NCBI GenBank assembly: GCA_038319025.1
Contig: JBBQCW010000003.1
Span: 1-64,000 of the forward strand
DNA: 64,000 nucleotides
Source of the DNA: JBBQCW01 sp038319025
GTDB taxonomy: Bacteria; Actinomycetota; Thermoleophilia; Solirubrobacterales; Solirubrobacteraceae
Direction of reading: 5' to 3'
Shown: piece by piece, positions 40,030-49,489 of the stretch
How the letters are laid out: every line of letters begins with the position of its first letter
Position numbering within the stretch: the stretch's first letter is position 1
Translations under genes and position numbers: made by a program
The notes under the pieces: model-generated
What the model was told of the DNA's origin: nothing
The model's input: the letters and a program-made list of their open reading frames with translations, nothing else
Database searches by the model: none

Positions 40030-41607
40030 ATGAGCGAGCGCCTCCACCGACCACGGATCGAACGTGCTCTCGGGTTGCCCCGCAGCAATCGGCGAATCGC
40101 CACCGCCACCGCGGGCGTCGGCCTGGCGGCGCTCGTCGGGTACGACCTGACCCAGCGCAAGCACGCGATCCTGCGCAACTTCCCGGTGATCGGTCACCTC
40201 CGTTACCTCCTCGAGGAGGTGGGGCCTGAGTTACGGCAGTACATCGTCACCTCCAACGACGAAGAACTGCCCTTCAGCCGCAACCAGCGGTCGTGGATCT
40301 ACCAGTCCTCCAAGCAGGTGATCGACACGATCGGCTACGGCTCCGACAACCAGATGGAGCACACCGCCGGGTACCTCATCATCAAGCAGGCCGAGTTCCC
40401 CTATCCGCCCCCGGCGGACGGTCGCCCGGGGACGGCGCCGGATCACACCATCCCCTGCGGCAAGGTGCTCGGAGCGGCTACCGGACGGCGGCTGGCCTTC
40501 CGCCCGGCCTCGATCGTGAACGTGTCGGGTATGAGCTACGGCGCGCTATCCGGGCCGGCCGTCGAGGCGCTCAATCGCGGGGTCGCTCTGGCCGGCTGCC
40601 TACAGAACACGGGGGAGGGCGGCCTGTCTGATCACCACTGCCACGGCGGAGAGTTGGTCTTCCAGATCGGGACGGGGTACTTCGGCTGTCGCGACGATGA
40701 CGGACAGTTCTCGCTCTCCGCACTGCAGGAGACGATCGCCCGGGCGCCCGTGCGAGCGCTGGAGGTCAAACTCAGCCAGGGCGCCAAGCCGGGCGTCGGC
40801 GGCCATCTTCCTGGGGCCAAGGTCACCCCTGAGGTGGCCCGCATCCGTGGGGTGGCGGTGGGGGAGGACGTCACGTCGCCCCCGATGCACAGTGCCTTCA
40901 ACGGGGCCGACGAACTGCTGGATTTCGTGACGATGCTCGGCGACGCGACGGGACTCCCGGTCGGCATCAAGTCCGCGGTGGGCCAGGGAGCGTTCTGGGT
41001 TGAGCTGGCGGAGCTGATGGCCGCCGGCGATCGTGGGGTGGATCACATCACCATCGACGGCGGGGAAGGCGGCACCGGTGCGGCGCCGCTGGCCTTCGCC
41101 GACCACGTGGGAATGCCGTTCAAGCTTGCGTTCACGAGCGTCTACCGCGAGTTCGCCACCCGGGGGGTCGCCGACCAGGTCGTGTGGATCGGGTCGGGCA
41201 AACTCGGCTTGCCCGAGTCGGCACTGTTCGCGCTCGCCATGGGTTGCGACATGGTGAGCGTCGGGCGCGAGGCGATGCTGTCGATCGGCTGCATCCAGGC
41301 GCAGCGTTGCCACACCGGCAGATGCCCGACCGGGGTGGCCACCCAGAACGCCTGGCTGACCCGCGGCCTGGATCCCGCCACCAAATCGGTACGTGCCGCG
41401 AACTACCTCGTGTCGATGCGCAAGCAGATGCTCGCGCTGGCCCGCACGTGCGGGCATCCCCATCCGTCGCTGATCACGCCCGACGAAATTGAGTTCCTCA
41501 CCGACGAGTTCTCCAGCAAGTCAGCCCGCGAGCATTTCGGCTACGCCGCGGAGTGGGCGGCGCCTGGGGCCGAGCGGCGGGCCGGGCTCGAGAAGCTCAT
41601 GGGCTGA
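40030..41607 (+). CDS. FMN-binding glutamate synthase-family protein with membrane-proximal N terminus
   Basis: The 525-residue protein begins with a short hydrophobic segment (about 23-40) and continues with the GltS-type alpha/beta barrel: NVSGMSYGALSGPAVEALN, NTGEGGLS, KLSQGAKPGVGGHLPG, ITIDGGEGGTGAAPL. The FeS-cluster motif (Cys-x5-Cys-x4-Cys around CIQAQRCHTGRC) follows. It lacks the glutaminase domain, as in archaeal-type and GltB2 proteins. The stop overlaps the convergent presenilin-like gene by 11 bases. Confidence 0.85.
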   Translation: MSERLHRPRIERALGLPRSNRRIATATAGVGLAALVGYDLTQRKHAILRNFPVIGHLRYLLEEVGPELRQYIVTSNDEELPFSRNQRSWIYQSSKQVIDTIGYGSDNQMEHTAGYLIIKQAEFPYPPPADGRPGTAPDHTIPCGKVLGAATGRRLAFRPASIVNVSGMSYGALSGPAVEALNRGVALAGCLQNTGEGGLSDHHCHGGELVFQIGTGYFGCRDDDGQFSLSALQETIARAPVRALEVKLSQGAKPGVGGHLPGAKVTPEVARIRGVAVGEDVTSPPMHSAFNGADELLDFVTMLGDATGLPVGIKSAVGQGAFWVELAELMAAGDRGVDHITIDGGEGGTGAAPLAFADHVGMPFKLAFTSVYREFATRGVADQVVWIGSGKLGLPESALFALAMGCDMVSVGREAMLSIGCIQAQRCHTGRCPTGVATQNAWLTRGLDPATKSVRAANYLVSMRKQMLALARTCGHPHPSLITPDEIEFLTDEFSSKSAREHFGYAAEWAAPGAERRAGLEKLMG

Positions 41608-42388
41608 TCGTGGCCGGCACTGACCGCGGCCGCCACCGCCGAACGGCCTCGTAGCCGAGCAGGGCGACGGCCACCGGCACCGTGGCCGGCAGGCTGTCGG
41701 TGACGAGGAACAGCAGGTCGAAGAGTCCCGACAAGACGAAGACCGCGCCAGCCACAAGCCATTGCGGCGCACCTTCGACGGCGGCGATCCCGCCCAGCAG
41801 ACCCGCCACGAACAGATCGCCGTACCCCATCACCGCATCGCCGAAGGACGCCGCCTGCAGTTGCGGCAGACCAGGCGCCGGGACGGCCGCGTTGAGCACG
41901 TCGTTGGGCCCCTGCAGCTTCTGCGTGAAGACGAAATAGGCATCCAGGATGGCCATCACCACGATCGCCACCTTCAGCAGTTTCAGCGGGGTTACTCCGG
42001 CCAGGATTCGGCCCAGGGTGACGCAGCTCAGAGCAGTCACGGCGACAGCGCAGCCCTCACCCAGCAGCGTGTTCTGATCGGTCCAGGCGATGATCAGCAG
42101 CGGCACCGCGACGATCGCAAACACCGGTCGGGCACCGTGCATCGCCCAGCCCAGCGCCGCGGCCGCCAGCGGTGGGCAGGCCACAAGCGCCAACCAAGTG
42201 AGGCCGTCGGCGACCGCCGGCAGCAGGGCGATGGCCGCTATCACGAGCACCAGCGACAACGGCGGGATGAGCGCCCAGGCGCGCCCGGCCCGGCGCGCCA
42301 TCCACGACGGGAGCCCGGCGGCCGGCAGCAGGACGCACGTCGCCTGGACGGCGATGAGTACGAAGTCTGAGGGCCAGAACGAGAGCAC
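41597..42388 (-). CDS. Presenilin/SPP-like GxGD membrane protein
   Basis: This 263-residue protein has seven to nine hydrophobic segments. One helix contains AILDAYFVF (Asp149) and the next contains VMGYGDLFVAG, a GxGD motif with Asp191. Near the C terminus lies LPATVPVA, in the place of the PAL motif. This spacing fits family A22 intramembrane aspartyl proteases, where the two aspartates form the active site. The first motif is LDAYF, not the canonical YD, so activity is uncertain. It is the gene after cydC in the same direction. Confidence 0.55.
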   Translation of the reverse strand: MLSFWPSDFVLIAVQATCVLLPAAGLPSWMARRAGRAWALIPPLSLVLVIAAIALLPAVADGLTWLALVACPPLAAAALGWAMHGARPVFAIVAVPLLIIAWTDQNTLLGEGCAVAVTALSCVTLGRILAGVTPLKLLKVAIVVMAILDAYFVFTQKLQGPNDVLNAAVPAPGLPQLQAASFGDAVMGYGDLFVAGLLGGIAAVEGAPQWLVAGAVFVLSGLFDLLFLVTDSLPATVPVAVALLGYEAVRRWRPRSVPATISP

Positions 42389-42400
42389 CGCGCTGGATGA

Positions 42401-44095
42401 TCACTCCCCACGGGCGATCGTGCGCAGGCGACCGTTCTGGAGAGCCAGCACCGTGTCGAACGCGTCGAGGCCGTCGGTGCCGTGGGTGATCACGAAGACT
42501 CCTGCGCCCTGATCGTGGGCGACCGTGGCCAGCGCACGCAACAGCGCCTGCGCCCCATCTGGGTCCAGGTGGGCGGCCGGCTCGTCGAACACGCGAAAGC
42601 GGGCGTCGGTGAGTACGCCGCGAGCGGCCGCGATGCGACCGCGCTGGCCACCGGACACCTGGGCGCCGTGCTCGCCCACGAATGTGTCCAACCCGTCGGG
42701 GAGCCCCGCGAGCCAGTCCGCCAGCCCAACATGTTCCAAGGCGGCGATAACGTCGGCCTCGGCGGCCCCGGGGCGAGCCAGGAGGACGTTTTGGCGAATC
42801 GTGGTCGCGAACAGGTGAGCGCCCTGGCCGGCGAGGCGCACCACTCGCCGCACATCCTCCTGGGCGACGTCGCGCAGGTCGGCGCCGCCCAGCGTGATGC
42901 GTCCTTCGTGTGGATCGGCGAATCGGACGAGCAGGTCGGCCAGCGTGCTCTTGCCGATCCCGCTGCGGCCGACCAGCGCGACCGCCTGCCCCGGTGTCAG
43001 TCGTAGATCCACCCCGTCGAGGATCCAGGGGCCGTCGGGCTCGTGGCGCCGTCGCACCCCCTCGAGCACGAGGTCGCCCGTCGGTGGGATCGGGAGCGGA
43101 TCGGCGGGATCGATGACTGACGGCGGGCGGTCGGTGATCTCAGCGATGCGCTCGGCGGCGTGGGCGCTGCGCAGGACGCCGCGCGCAGCATCGCCCAGGG
43201 TGATCACGCCCTCGAACGCGGCCAGGCTCAGCAGGATCAGGGCGGCCACCAGGACGGGGGAGAGCCGTCCGCTCTGCACCGCCGGCGCACAGACAAGGGC
43301 GACGCACGCCGCGGTCGTGCCGGTCAGTGCGATGCCCAGGCCGGCGGCCAACCCACCGGCTAGAGCGTCGCGGGTCTGAGCATGCGCCAGGTCACGGTCG
43401 GCTGCTGCTGCCCGTGCGGCCCAATCGCCGGCGCGCCCGGCCACCGCCAGTTCGCCGGCGCCTCGGACGATCTCGACCAATTGCCCGGTGAGCACCGCCC
43501 GGGCTGGTCCCTGGCGGCGGGCAGCGGCGCGGGTGCTGGCGGCAGTCAGCAGCGGGACGAGCATGATGCCGATCAGCAGTCCGCCCGCCAGGACGAGCGC
43601 TGCGACCGGGAGCATGATGGCAGCGACCCCGACCGCCATGACGGAGGTGACGGCGGCCACCATCGGCGGCGCGAGGCCGCGGAGATAGAGATCCTGCAGG
43701 GCGTCCACATCGCCCACAAAACGGCTGAGCAGGTCGCCGCGGCGCAGTCCCTGGGCGTCGGCCGGCACGAGCGGCACGAGACTGGTGAACACGCGCAGGC
43801 GCGTGTCCGCCAGCACCCGAAACGCCAGGTCGTGGGACACCAGTCGCTCGGCGTAGCGCGCGATAGCACGGGTGATCCCGAAGAACCGCACCCCGACGAT
43901 CGCCGCGCTAAGTACCAGGATCGAGTTGGGACGCTGCGCTGCCCGGCTGATCAGGTACCCGGAGGTGGTCAGCAAGCCGATCGACGCCGCTATCGCCAGG
44001 GCGCCGAGGCCCACCGAAGCCCACAGACGCCACCGGCGCGAGCGTGTCGCGGCCAGTGCGCCCCTCAGGGCTGCGTAGGTTCCCGGGGTGCTCAT
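42401..44095 (-). CDS. cydC: Thiol reductant ABC exporter subunit CydC
   Basis: The 564-residue half-transporter carries six TM segments, with the signature LTTSGYLISRAAQRP and VGVRFFGITRAIARYAERLVSHD, and a C-terminal ATPase domain (Walker A GRSGIGKST, signature VSGGQRGR, Walker B VFDEPAAHLD). CydDC exports cysteine or glutathione-type thiols needed for cytochrome bd assembly. It overlaps cydD. No cydAB genes are visible nearby. Confidence 0.85.
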   Translation of the reverse strand: MSTPGTYAALRGALAATRSRRWRLWASVGLGALAIAASIGLLTTSGYLISRAAQRPNSILVLSAAIVGVRFFGITRAIARYAERLVSHDLAFRVLADTRLRVFTSLVPLVPADAQGLRRGDLLSRFVGDVDALQDLYLRGLAPPMVAAVTSVMAVGVAAIMLPVAALVLAGGLLIGIMLVPLLTAASTRAAARRQGPARAVLTGQLVEIVRGAGELAVAGRAGDWAARAAAADRDLAHAQTRDALAGGLAAGLGIALTGTTAACVALVCAPAVQSGRLSPVLVAALILLSLAAFEGVITLGDAARGVLRSAHAAERIAEITDRPPSVIDPADPLPIPPTGDLVLEGVRRRHEPDGPWILDGVDLRLTPGQAVALVGRSGIGKSTLADLLVRFADPHEGRITLGGADLRDVAQEDVRRVVRLAGQGAHLFATTIRQNVLLARPGAAEADVIAALEHVGLADWLAGLPDGLDTFVGEHGAQVSGGQRGRIAAARGVLTDARFRVFDEPAAHLDPDGAQALLRALATVAHDQGAGVFVITHGTDGLDAFDTVLALQNGRLRTIARGE

Positions 44096-45780
44096 GCTCG
44101 GTCATCCGGGACGGCGTTGACGATGCGCCCGCTGTCCATCCGCACGGTGCGGTCCGCCAGCGCGGCCAGGGCCGACCGGTGCACCACGAGCAGCGCCGTG
44201 CGGTCGCGGCACAACCGTTCGATCGCCGTCGATACGGCGGCTGCCGTCTCCTCATCCAGATTGGCTGTCGGCTCGTCCAACACCACAAACGGGGCATCGG
44301 TGAGAAACGCCCGGGCCAAGGCGATTCGCTGGGTCTCGCCGGCCGACAATCTCCGTCCGCCCTCGCCCACCGCGGTGGCAAACCCTTCCGGCAGCCCCTC
44401 GATCGTCGTCAACGCCTCGGCTTCGCCGGCGGCGGCGCGGACTCGTTCGTCCGACGCGCCCGGGTCCGCAAGCCGGATGTTGTCCGCCACGGTGCCGGCG
44501 AACAGGGTGGCGCGCTGGGGAACCCAGGCGCAACGTGCGCGCCAGGCATCGGGATCGACGTCGCGCAGATCGACCCCGTCGCAGCTGATCGAACCCGAGG
44601 TCGGGTCGGTGAGGCGGACGGCGAGGGCTGCGAGTGTCGACTTGCCCGCTCCGCTCGGCCCGACCAGTGCCACCGTCTCGCCCGGAGCGATCTGCAGGTC
44701 GACATCGTCGAGCGCAGGTTCGGTGCGCCCTGGGTAGGCGAAGCCGGCGCCGTGTAAGGCGACGGCGCCTACGCGAGGGTCAGGCGCGGTGAGCGCGATC
44801 GTCGCTGTCGGGGCCGCGAGCGCAGGCGGGGTGCGCAACACGGCAAAGATCCGCTCCGAGGCGGCGAGCCCGTCGGCGCTGGCGTGGAACTGCGCACCGA
44901 GCTGGCGGACGGGGAGGTACAACTCCGGAGCCAACAGCAGCACCGTGAGTCCGGCCGTGAAGTGCAGGCTGCCGTTGACCAGTTGCACCCCGATGGTCGC
45001 CGCCACCAGCGCCGTGCCGATCATCGCGGCCAGCTCGAGGACGAACGCGCTGAGGAAGGCGATCCGTAGCGTTCCCATCGTCTCCCGGCGGTACTCCTCC
45101 CCGACCGACGCGATCGTGGTCTCCTGCGCGGCGGCGCGATCGTTGGCGCGCAACGTCGTCAGTCCCTCAACCACATCCAGGAAGTGGGCCGAGAGCCGCG
45201 ACAGCGATGCCCACCGCGCCCGGGTGTGGGCCGCGGCGCCCTTGCCGATCAGGATCATGAACAGCACGATCACCGGGATCGTCACGGCCATGATCAAGGC
45301 GGCCACGGCGTCGAGCGGGAGGACGACGACGATGATCGCCACGGGAACCGCCATCGCCAATACGGCCTGCGGCAGGTAGCGGGCGAAGTAGGCCTCCAGC
45401 GCGTCCACGCCCTGCACGGCGGTCGCGGCGAGCTCACCGGCGCGCTCGCCACTCAGGTCGCCCGGCCGTACCCGCAACACGTGCTCGCACAGCCGCGCCC
45501 GCAGATCCGCCATGGCTCGCGCGGCGCCGTACCGGCCCGACGTCTCGAAGCTCGCGGCGAGCAGGCCGCGGCCGAGGGCGGCGGCGATCAGGAGCAACAC
45601 GTCGTCCTGCACGTCGGCCGCACCGGCGCCGCCGAACGCGATGTGATCGACCACACGAGCCAGCAGCGTCGCCTGGACGACGATCAGGACTGCCGTCAGC
45701 AGGCCCAGGACGATGCTCGTGATCAGGTGCAGACGGGCCGGGCGGCTGGCCCGGAACAATTCGCGGTCGGCACCCGGCAC
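44092..45780 (-). CDS. cydD: Thiol reductant ABC exporter subunit CydD
   Basis: The frame is open to 45,978, but that would overlap the divergent gene by over 100 bases. I take GTG 45,780, giving 562 residues. The protein has six TM segments and an ATPase domain with GPSGAGKST (Walker A), LSAGETQRIALARA (signature) and FVVLDEPTANLD. Partner of CydC, with which it overlaps by four bases. The start is uncertain. Confidence 0.8.
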   Translation of the reverse strand: MPGADRELFRASRPARLHLITSIVLGLLTAVLIVVQATLLARVVDHIAFGGAGAADVQDDVLLLIAAALGRGLLAASFETSGRYGAARAMADLRARLCEHVLRVRPGDLSGERAGELAATAVQGVDALEAYFARYLPQAVLAMAVPVAIIVVVLPLDAVAALIMAVTIPVIVLFMILIGKGAAAHTRARWASLSRLSAHFLDVVEGLTTLRANDRAAAQETTIASVGEEYRRETMGTLRIAFLSAFVLELAAMIGTALVAATIGVQLVNGSLHFTAGLTVLLLAPELYLPVRQLGAQFHASADGLAASERIFAVLRTPPALAAPTATIALTAPDPRVGAVALHGAGFAYPGRTEPALDDVDLQIAPGETVALVGPSGAGKSTLAALAVRLTDPTSGSISCDGVDLRDVDPDAWRARCAWVPQRATLFAGTVADNIRLADPGASDERVRAAAGEAEALTTIEGLPEGFATAVGEGGRRLSAGETQRIALARAFLTDAPFVVLDEPTANLDEETAAAVSTAIERLCRDRTALLVVHRSALAALADRTVRMDSGRIVNAVPDDRA

Positions 45781-45862
45781 AGAGGCGAGGATGTCAGACC
45801 CCGCCCGGCGAACGGGTTGCGAGGCTGCAGACTCGGGTTGCGGTACCTGCCACCATGGGTGC

Positions 45863-46588
45863 GTGCCGTTCGACGAGCTCTCCCAGGGGGCACGTGATGT
45901 GGCCGGAGCCGCCCGCGAGGCGGCGGGTGCCGCCCGCGATGCCGCCGAGGCAGTCAAGCCCCGCCTGCGTGGTGTCATCCACCAGTGGGCCTTCTTCGTC
46001 TCGTTGGCGCTGGGCGCCGCGCTCGTGGTGTTCGCAGGCTCCGGTCGCGCGCGGGTCGCCGTCCTGGTCTACGCCCTCTCATTGTCCGGGCTGCTGGGCA
46101 CCAGCGCCCTATATCACCGGGTCACATGGACGCCCGCGGCACGCAGGCGCATGCGGCGACTGGACCACTCGATGATCTTCGTCCTGATCGCGGGAACGAT
46201 GACCCCGATCGCGCTGCTGGCCATGCACGGCACCACTGCGCTGGTGTTGCTCTGCGTCGTATGGGGTGCGGCGCTGCTGGGGATCGTAATGAAGCTGGTG
46301 TGGATCGATGCGCCCAAGTGGCTACCGGCGCTCATCTATTGCCTGGTCGGTTGGTCCGGAGTGTTCGCGATCGGGTCCCTGCTGGGCTCTGTCGGCGTCT
46401 TGGCCGTGGCGGGTATCGCGCTGGGCGGGATCCTCTATACCGTCGGCGCGGTGATCTATGCGACTCAGCGTCCGGACCCGGTACCCACCGTGTTCGGCTA
46501 CCACGAGGTGTTCCACGTTCTGGTTGTGGTCGCGGCCGCCGTCCACTTCGCAGTGATCGCCGGCTTCGTCGTCCCGCATGCCTCCTGA
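45863..46588 (+). CDS. Hemolysin III/TrhA-family membrane protein
   Basis: The 241-residue protein (GTG start) has an Ala/Arg-rich head and seven TM segments. The His residues of the family are present: SALYHRV, LDHSMIFVLIAGTMTP and YHEVFHVLV. The family includes bacterial hemolysin III and the adiponectin-receptor relatives. Metal-dependent hydrolase activity is proposed for some. It is divergent from cydD and overlaps the MFS gene that follows. Confidence 0.85.
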   Translation: MPFDELSQGARDVAGAAREAAGAARDAAEAVKPRLRGVIHQWAFFVSLALGAALVVFAGSGRARVAVLVYALSLSGLLGTSALYHRVTWTPAARRRMRRLDHSMIFVLIAGTMTPIALLAMHGTTALVLLCVVWGAALLGIVMKLVWIDAPKWLPALIYCLVGWSGVFAIGSLLGSVGVLAVAGIALGGILYTVGAVIYATQRPDPVPTVFGYHEVFHVLVVVAAAVHFAVIAGFVVPHAS

Positions 46589-47849
46589 GCCGGCGCCCAC
46601 GTCAGGCGGCCGCGCCGACGTGGACCGGCGCGGTCTGACGACGCTCTCGATCGGACACGGCTCCGCCGACTTCGTCCAAGGCGCGTTGCCGGCGCTGCTG
46701 CCAACGCTGGTCGCCGAGCACGGCTGGTCCTACGCGATGGTCTCGGCCCTCGTGCTGGCGATGACGGTGACGTCGTCGATCATTCAACCGCTGTTCGGTG
46801 TGATGTCGGACCGCCGGAGCCTCTCCTGGCTGCTGTACGCCGGGCCGATCCTCGCGGGTGCCGGCTTCATGCTGGTGGGAGTGGTCCAAACCTTTCCGGT
46901 GGTGTTCGCGTTGGTGCTGATCAGCGGGGTGGGGGTGGCCGGTTTTCACCCGGAAGGATCGCGGTTCGCCAACTACGTGTCCGGGCCGCGCCGGGCGACC
47001 GGGATGAGCCTGTTCGCCGTGGGCGGCAACGTAGGGTTCGGCCTCGGGCCGCTGGCGATGACGCTCGCGCTGCTGGCGGTCGGGCCATCGGGCACGCTGA
47101 TCGTCGGGGCGATTCCCATCCTGCTCGGTATGGGGCTGGCGACGCAGGGGCACTATCTGCGCCGCTTTCGCCCGACGCAGGCCCAACAGAACGCCGACCG
47201 GGCCGATCTCCCTGAGGCATGGGGTCCCTTCGCGCGGTTGGCGGGTGTTATCGCGTTGCGGTCGGTGATCTTTTTCGGGCTCGTCACCTTTGTTCCGCTG
47301 TACTTCGTCCACGTGCTGGACACGTCGGACACGCGGGGCAGCCTCGCGCTGACGGCGATGACCCTCGTCGGTGCGGTCGGAACCCTCGTCGGCGGCCGTC
47401 TGGCTGATCGCATCGGTCGCAAACCGGTGCTGCTCGGTTCGATGGGGCTGCTCACGCCTCTCCTGGTGTGCTTCCTGCTGGCCGGCCCGACGCTGGCCAC
47501 CATCCTGCTCGGAGCAGCTGGTGGCGTCACGATCGCCACGTTCAGCCTGACCGTCGTGATGGGCCAGGAGTACCTGCCGGGCCGGCTGGGCGTCGCTTCC
47601 GGGGTCACGCTGGGGCTGTCGATCGGCGTGGGCGGCGTGGCCGCGACCCTGCTCGGCGTGCTGGCCGACTCGACCAGCCTGACGACGGTGCTGGCCATCA
47701 TCGCCATGCTGCCGCTGGCGGCGTTGGCGCTGTCGGCGACATTGCCATCGGCCCAAAAGGCCACCGCAGACGCAGCGGCTCGGCAGGGCTTCGACCCGGA
47801 TGGGCCGCTCCCGCGCGGCGAGCCCGCGGGAGCGATCAGCCGATCGTGA
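46578..47849 (+). CDS. MFS transporter, fosmidomycin-resistance (Fsr)-like
   Basis: The 423-residue protein overlaps the previous stop by 11 bases. It has 12 TM segments with MFS loops GVMSDRRS and GGRLADRIGRKP, and the Fsr-like GHGSADFVQGALPALLP near the N terminus and GFHPEGSRFA. These exporters move fosmidomycin or related compounds. The real substrate is unknown. Confidence 0.85.
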   Translation: MPPEPAPTSGGRADVDRRGLTTLSIGHGSADFVQGALPALLPTLVAEHGWSYAMVSALVLAMTVTSSIIQPLFGVMSDRRSLSWLLYAGPILAGAGFMLVGVVQTFPVVFALVLISGVGVAGFHPEGSRFANYVSGPRRATGMSLFAVGGNVGFGLGPLAMTLALLAVGPSGTLIVGAIPILLGMGLATQGHYLRRFRPTQAQQNADRADLPEAWGPFARLAGVIALRSVIFFGLVTFVPLYFVHVLDTSDTRGSLALTAMTLVGAVGTLVGGRLADRIGRKPVLLGSMGLLTPLLVCFLLAGPTLATILLGAAGGVTIATFSLTVVMGQEYLPGRLGVASGVTLGLSIGVGGVAATLLGVLADSTSLTTVLAIIAMLPLAALALSATLPSAQKATADAAARQGFDPDGPLPRGEPAGAISRS

Positions 47850-48597
47850 TGCTCGGCGTTCCCGAGCCTTCAGTCGCGAGCGGAGATCCCAGCCGCTCGC
47901 TGCTGGTCGACCCCGGCCATCGCACAAGCACTACGACGTCATCGCGGGCTCCGGGTTGCCTCTGCCGGTGGCCACTCAGACGCAGTCGCAGGTTTGCCGT
48001 TCCGTCTCGACGGATGTGGGCCCGGCCGATCGTCGACCACCGTCGCCCGTCGCGGCGCACGTAGGCCCGCACCGCCGCCGTCCCCGTCGCCGTGAGGTGG
48101 AGCAGCACGCTTCGGCCCTTGACGACTGGGTCGCCCCAGGTGAGGGCCGGAGCGAGGGTGCGCATCTCGAAGGTCGCGTCGCCGTCCCCGGTATAGAGGG
48201 TCGCGACAACCGTCGCGGCGGGCGAGGGGAGGGCGCTCCCCCGCCATGTCCCCGGCCCGGTCGATTCAAGGGATGCCTGGCCGGCCGACGTCGCCGGGGA
48301 CGGCGGCCAAGCCCACGTGGCAACGTCAAGTCGAGCATCCGAAGCATCGGTGCGAAAGGTCACCGGTGCTGATGCATCGACGGCGAACTCCGGGTGGATG
48401 CTGTCGCGAACCCATCCCGGGCATGGGTCAGGCTGCCCCACCGGGTACTGGCACGGTGTGAACTCGTCCAAGTGCATCGGCGCCTCGACGCCATTCTGCG
48501 CTATCCACAAGTCGGGAAGCACCGGCGACGCAGCGCCCGCCGCCGGCGTGACCAGCGCGATCGCCGAAAACGCCAGGGCACACCACCATCGCCGCAT
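47836..48597 (-). CDS. Secreted protein, first of a tandem paralogous pair
   Basis: The start at 48,597 yields a signal peptide (MRRWWCALAFSAIALVTPAAGA) and a 253-residue product with an N-terminal DLWIAQNGVE domain, a Cys pair in CQYPVGQPDPCPG, and a C-terminal beta region ending SGTPSITIG. The next gene has the same plan and ending. No family is recognised. It overlaps the convergent MFS gene by 14 bases. Confidence 0.65.
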   Translation of the reverse strand: MRRWWCALAFSAIALVTPAAGAASPVLPDLWIAQNGVEAPMHLDEFTPCQYPVGQPDPCPGWVRDSIHPEFAVDASAPVTFRTDASDARLDVATWAWPPSPATSAGQASLESTGPGTWRGSALPSPAATVVATLYTGDGDATFEMRTLAPALTWGDPVVKGRSVLLHLTATGTAAVRAYVRRDGRRWSTIGRAHIRRDGTANLRLRLSGHRQRQPGARDDVVVLVRWPGSTSSERLGSPLATEGSGTPSITIG

Positions 48598-48634
48598 CGG
48601 TCGAGGGTATCCGAACACGATCCGGCCGTCGCGC

Positions 48635-49393
48635 TCAGCCGATCGTGATGCCGCCGACGCCGGGGATGGCGTCGAGCGGGCACGTCTGGATCGCCTCATG
48701 CCCGGTCCCCGAGGTCGTGCCGCCACGCCAGCGCCAGCGCACCATCAGCACTCCATTACATGCCGCGCGGCGCCATGAGCGACCCGAGAGCCGCACGGCC
48801 ATCACGGTCGTGCGGTGTGGATTGAGGTCGGCGTGGACTACGGCGGAGCGCCGATGCACGCCCAGCCGGGCGTATGCGGTGACCGTTCCGGACGAGGTGG
48901 GGCGCAGCGCGAGGATGACGGTGCGCCCCCGGCGGCGTAGACGGTAGCCAAAATCCAACAGCGGGTCGCGTACGGCGAGGAAGAACGGGTGTGCCCCGTT
49001 TGCGTCGGTGACCGTGGCGGTCAGACCGTGGTTGGCCAGTAGCCGGGCAGGTACATCGACGCGCCACGACAGCGGCGCGATCTGCGTCAACGGCACCGCC
49101 ATCCCGGGCCCGATCGAGAGGCTGAGCGCGCTCGCAGGCAGCGACGTTTCGATATGTACGTTGCCGTACAGGTCGATCGGCGTCGGGCTGATCGCGATCC
49201 ATGGGATGGGAGGTGCGGTGGGACATGGGTTCGTCGAGCAGTCCGGAAGCACAAACGGTGCCCTGAACGCGAGCCGCTGTGCGTGCTGCACGAGGAACAC
49301 CTCTGGCAGCGGTGGCGCGTCGTCGGCCTCGGCGGCGCCAGGCCACGAGGAGCCGATCACACCGACGGCCAACACCCAGAGCACCCGTCGCAT
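48635..49393 (-). CDS. Secreted protein, second of a tandem paralogous pair
   Basis: The 252-residue protein has a signal peptide (residues 1-23), a VFLVQHAQRLAFRAPF segment, a Cys pair in CSTNPCP and a Cys pair near the end (CNGVLMV, CPLDA), and ends GVGGITIG. It matches its neighbour in length, order and C-terminal ITIG, so the two arose by duplication. It is exported and probably acts outside the cell. Function unknown. Confidence 0.65.
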   Translation of the reverse strand: MRRVLWVLAVGVIGSSWPGAAEADDAPPLPEVFLVQHAQRLAFRAPFVLPDCSTNPCPTAPPIPWIAISPTPIDLYGNVHIETSLPASALSLSIGPGMAVPLTQIAPLSWRVDVPARLLANHGLTATVTDANGAHPFFLAVRDPLLDFGYRLRRRGRTVILALRPTSSGTVTAYARLGVHRRSAVVHADLNPHRTTVMAVRLSGRSWRRAACNGVLMVRWRWRGGTTSGTGHEAIQTCPLDAIPGVGGITIG

Positions 49394-49489
49394 CGCCCGA
49401 CCCTACCGTCGCCGCGATGGCCGTCAGCGCGTCTTCACCGCATCGTCACGTCGGCGACGACCCGAACCCCGACGGATAGATTCCCGTCC

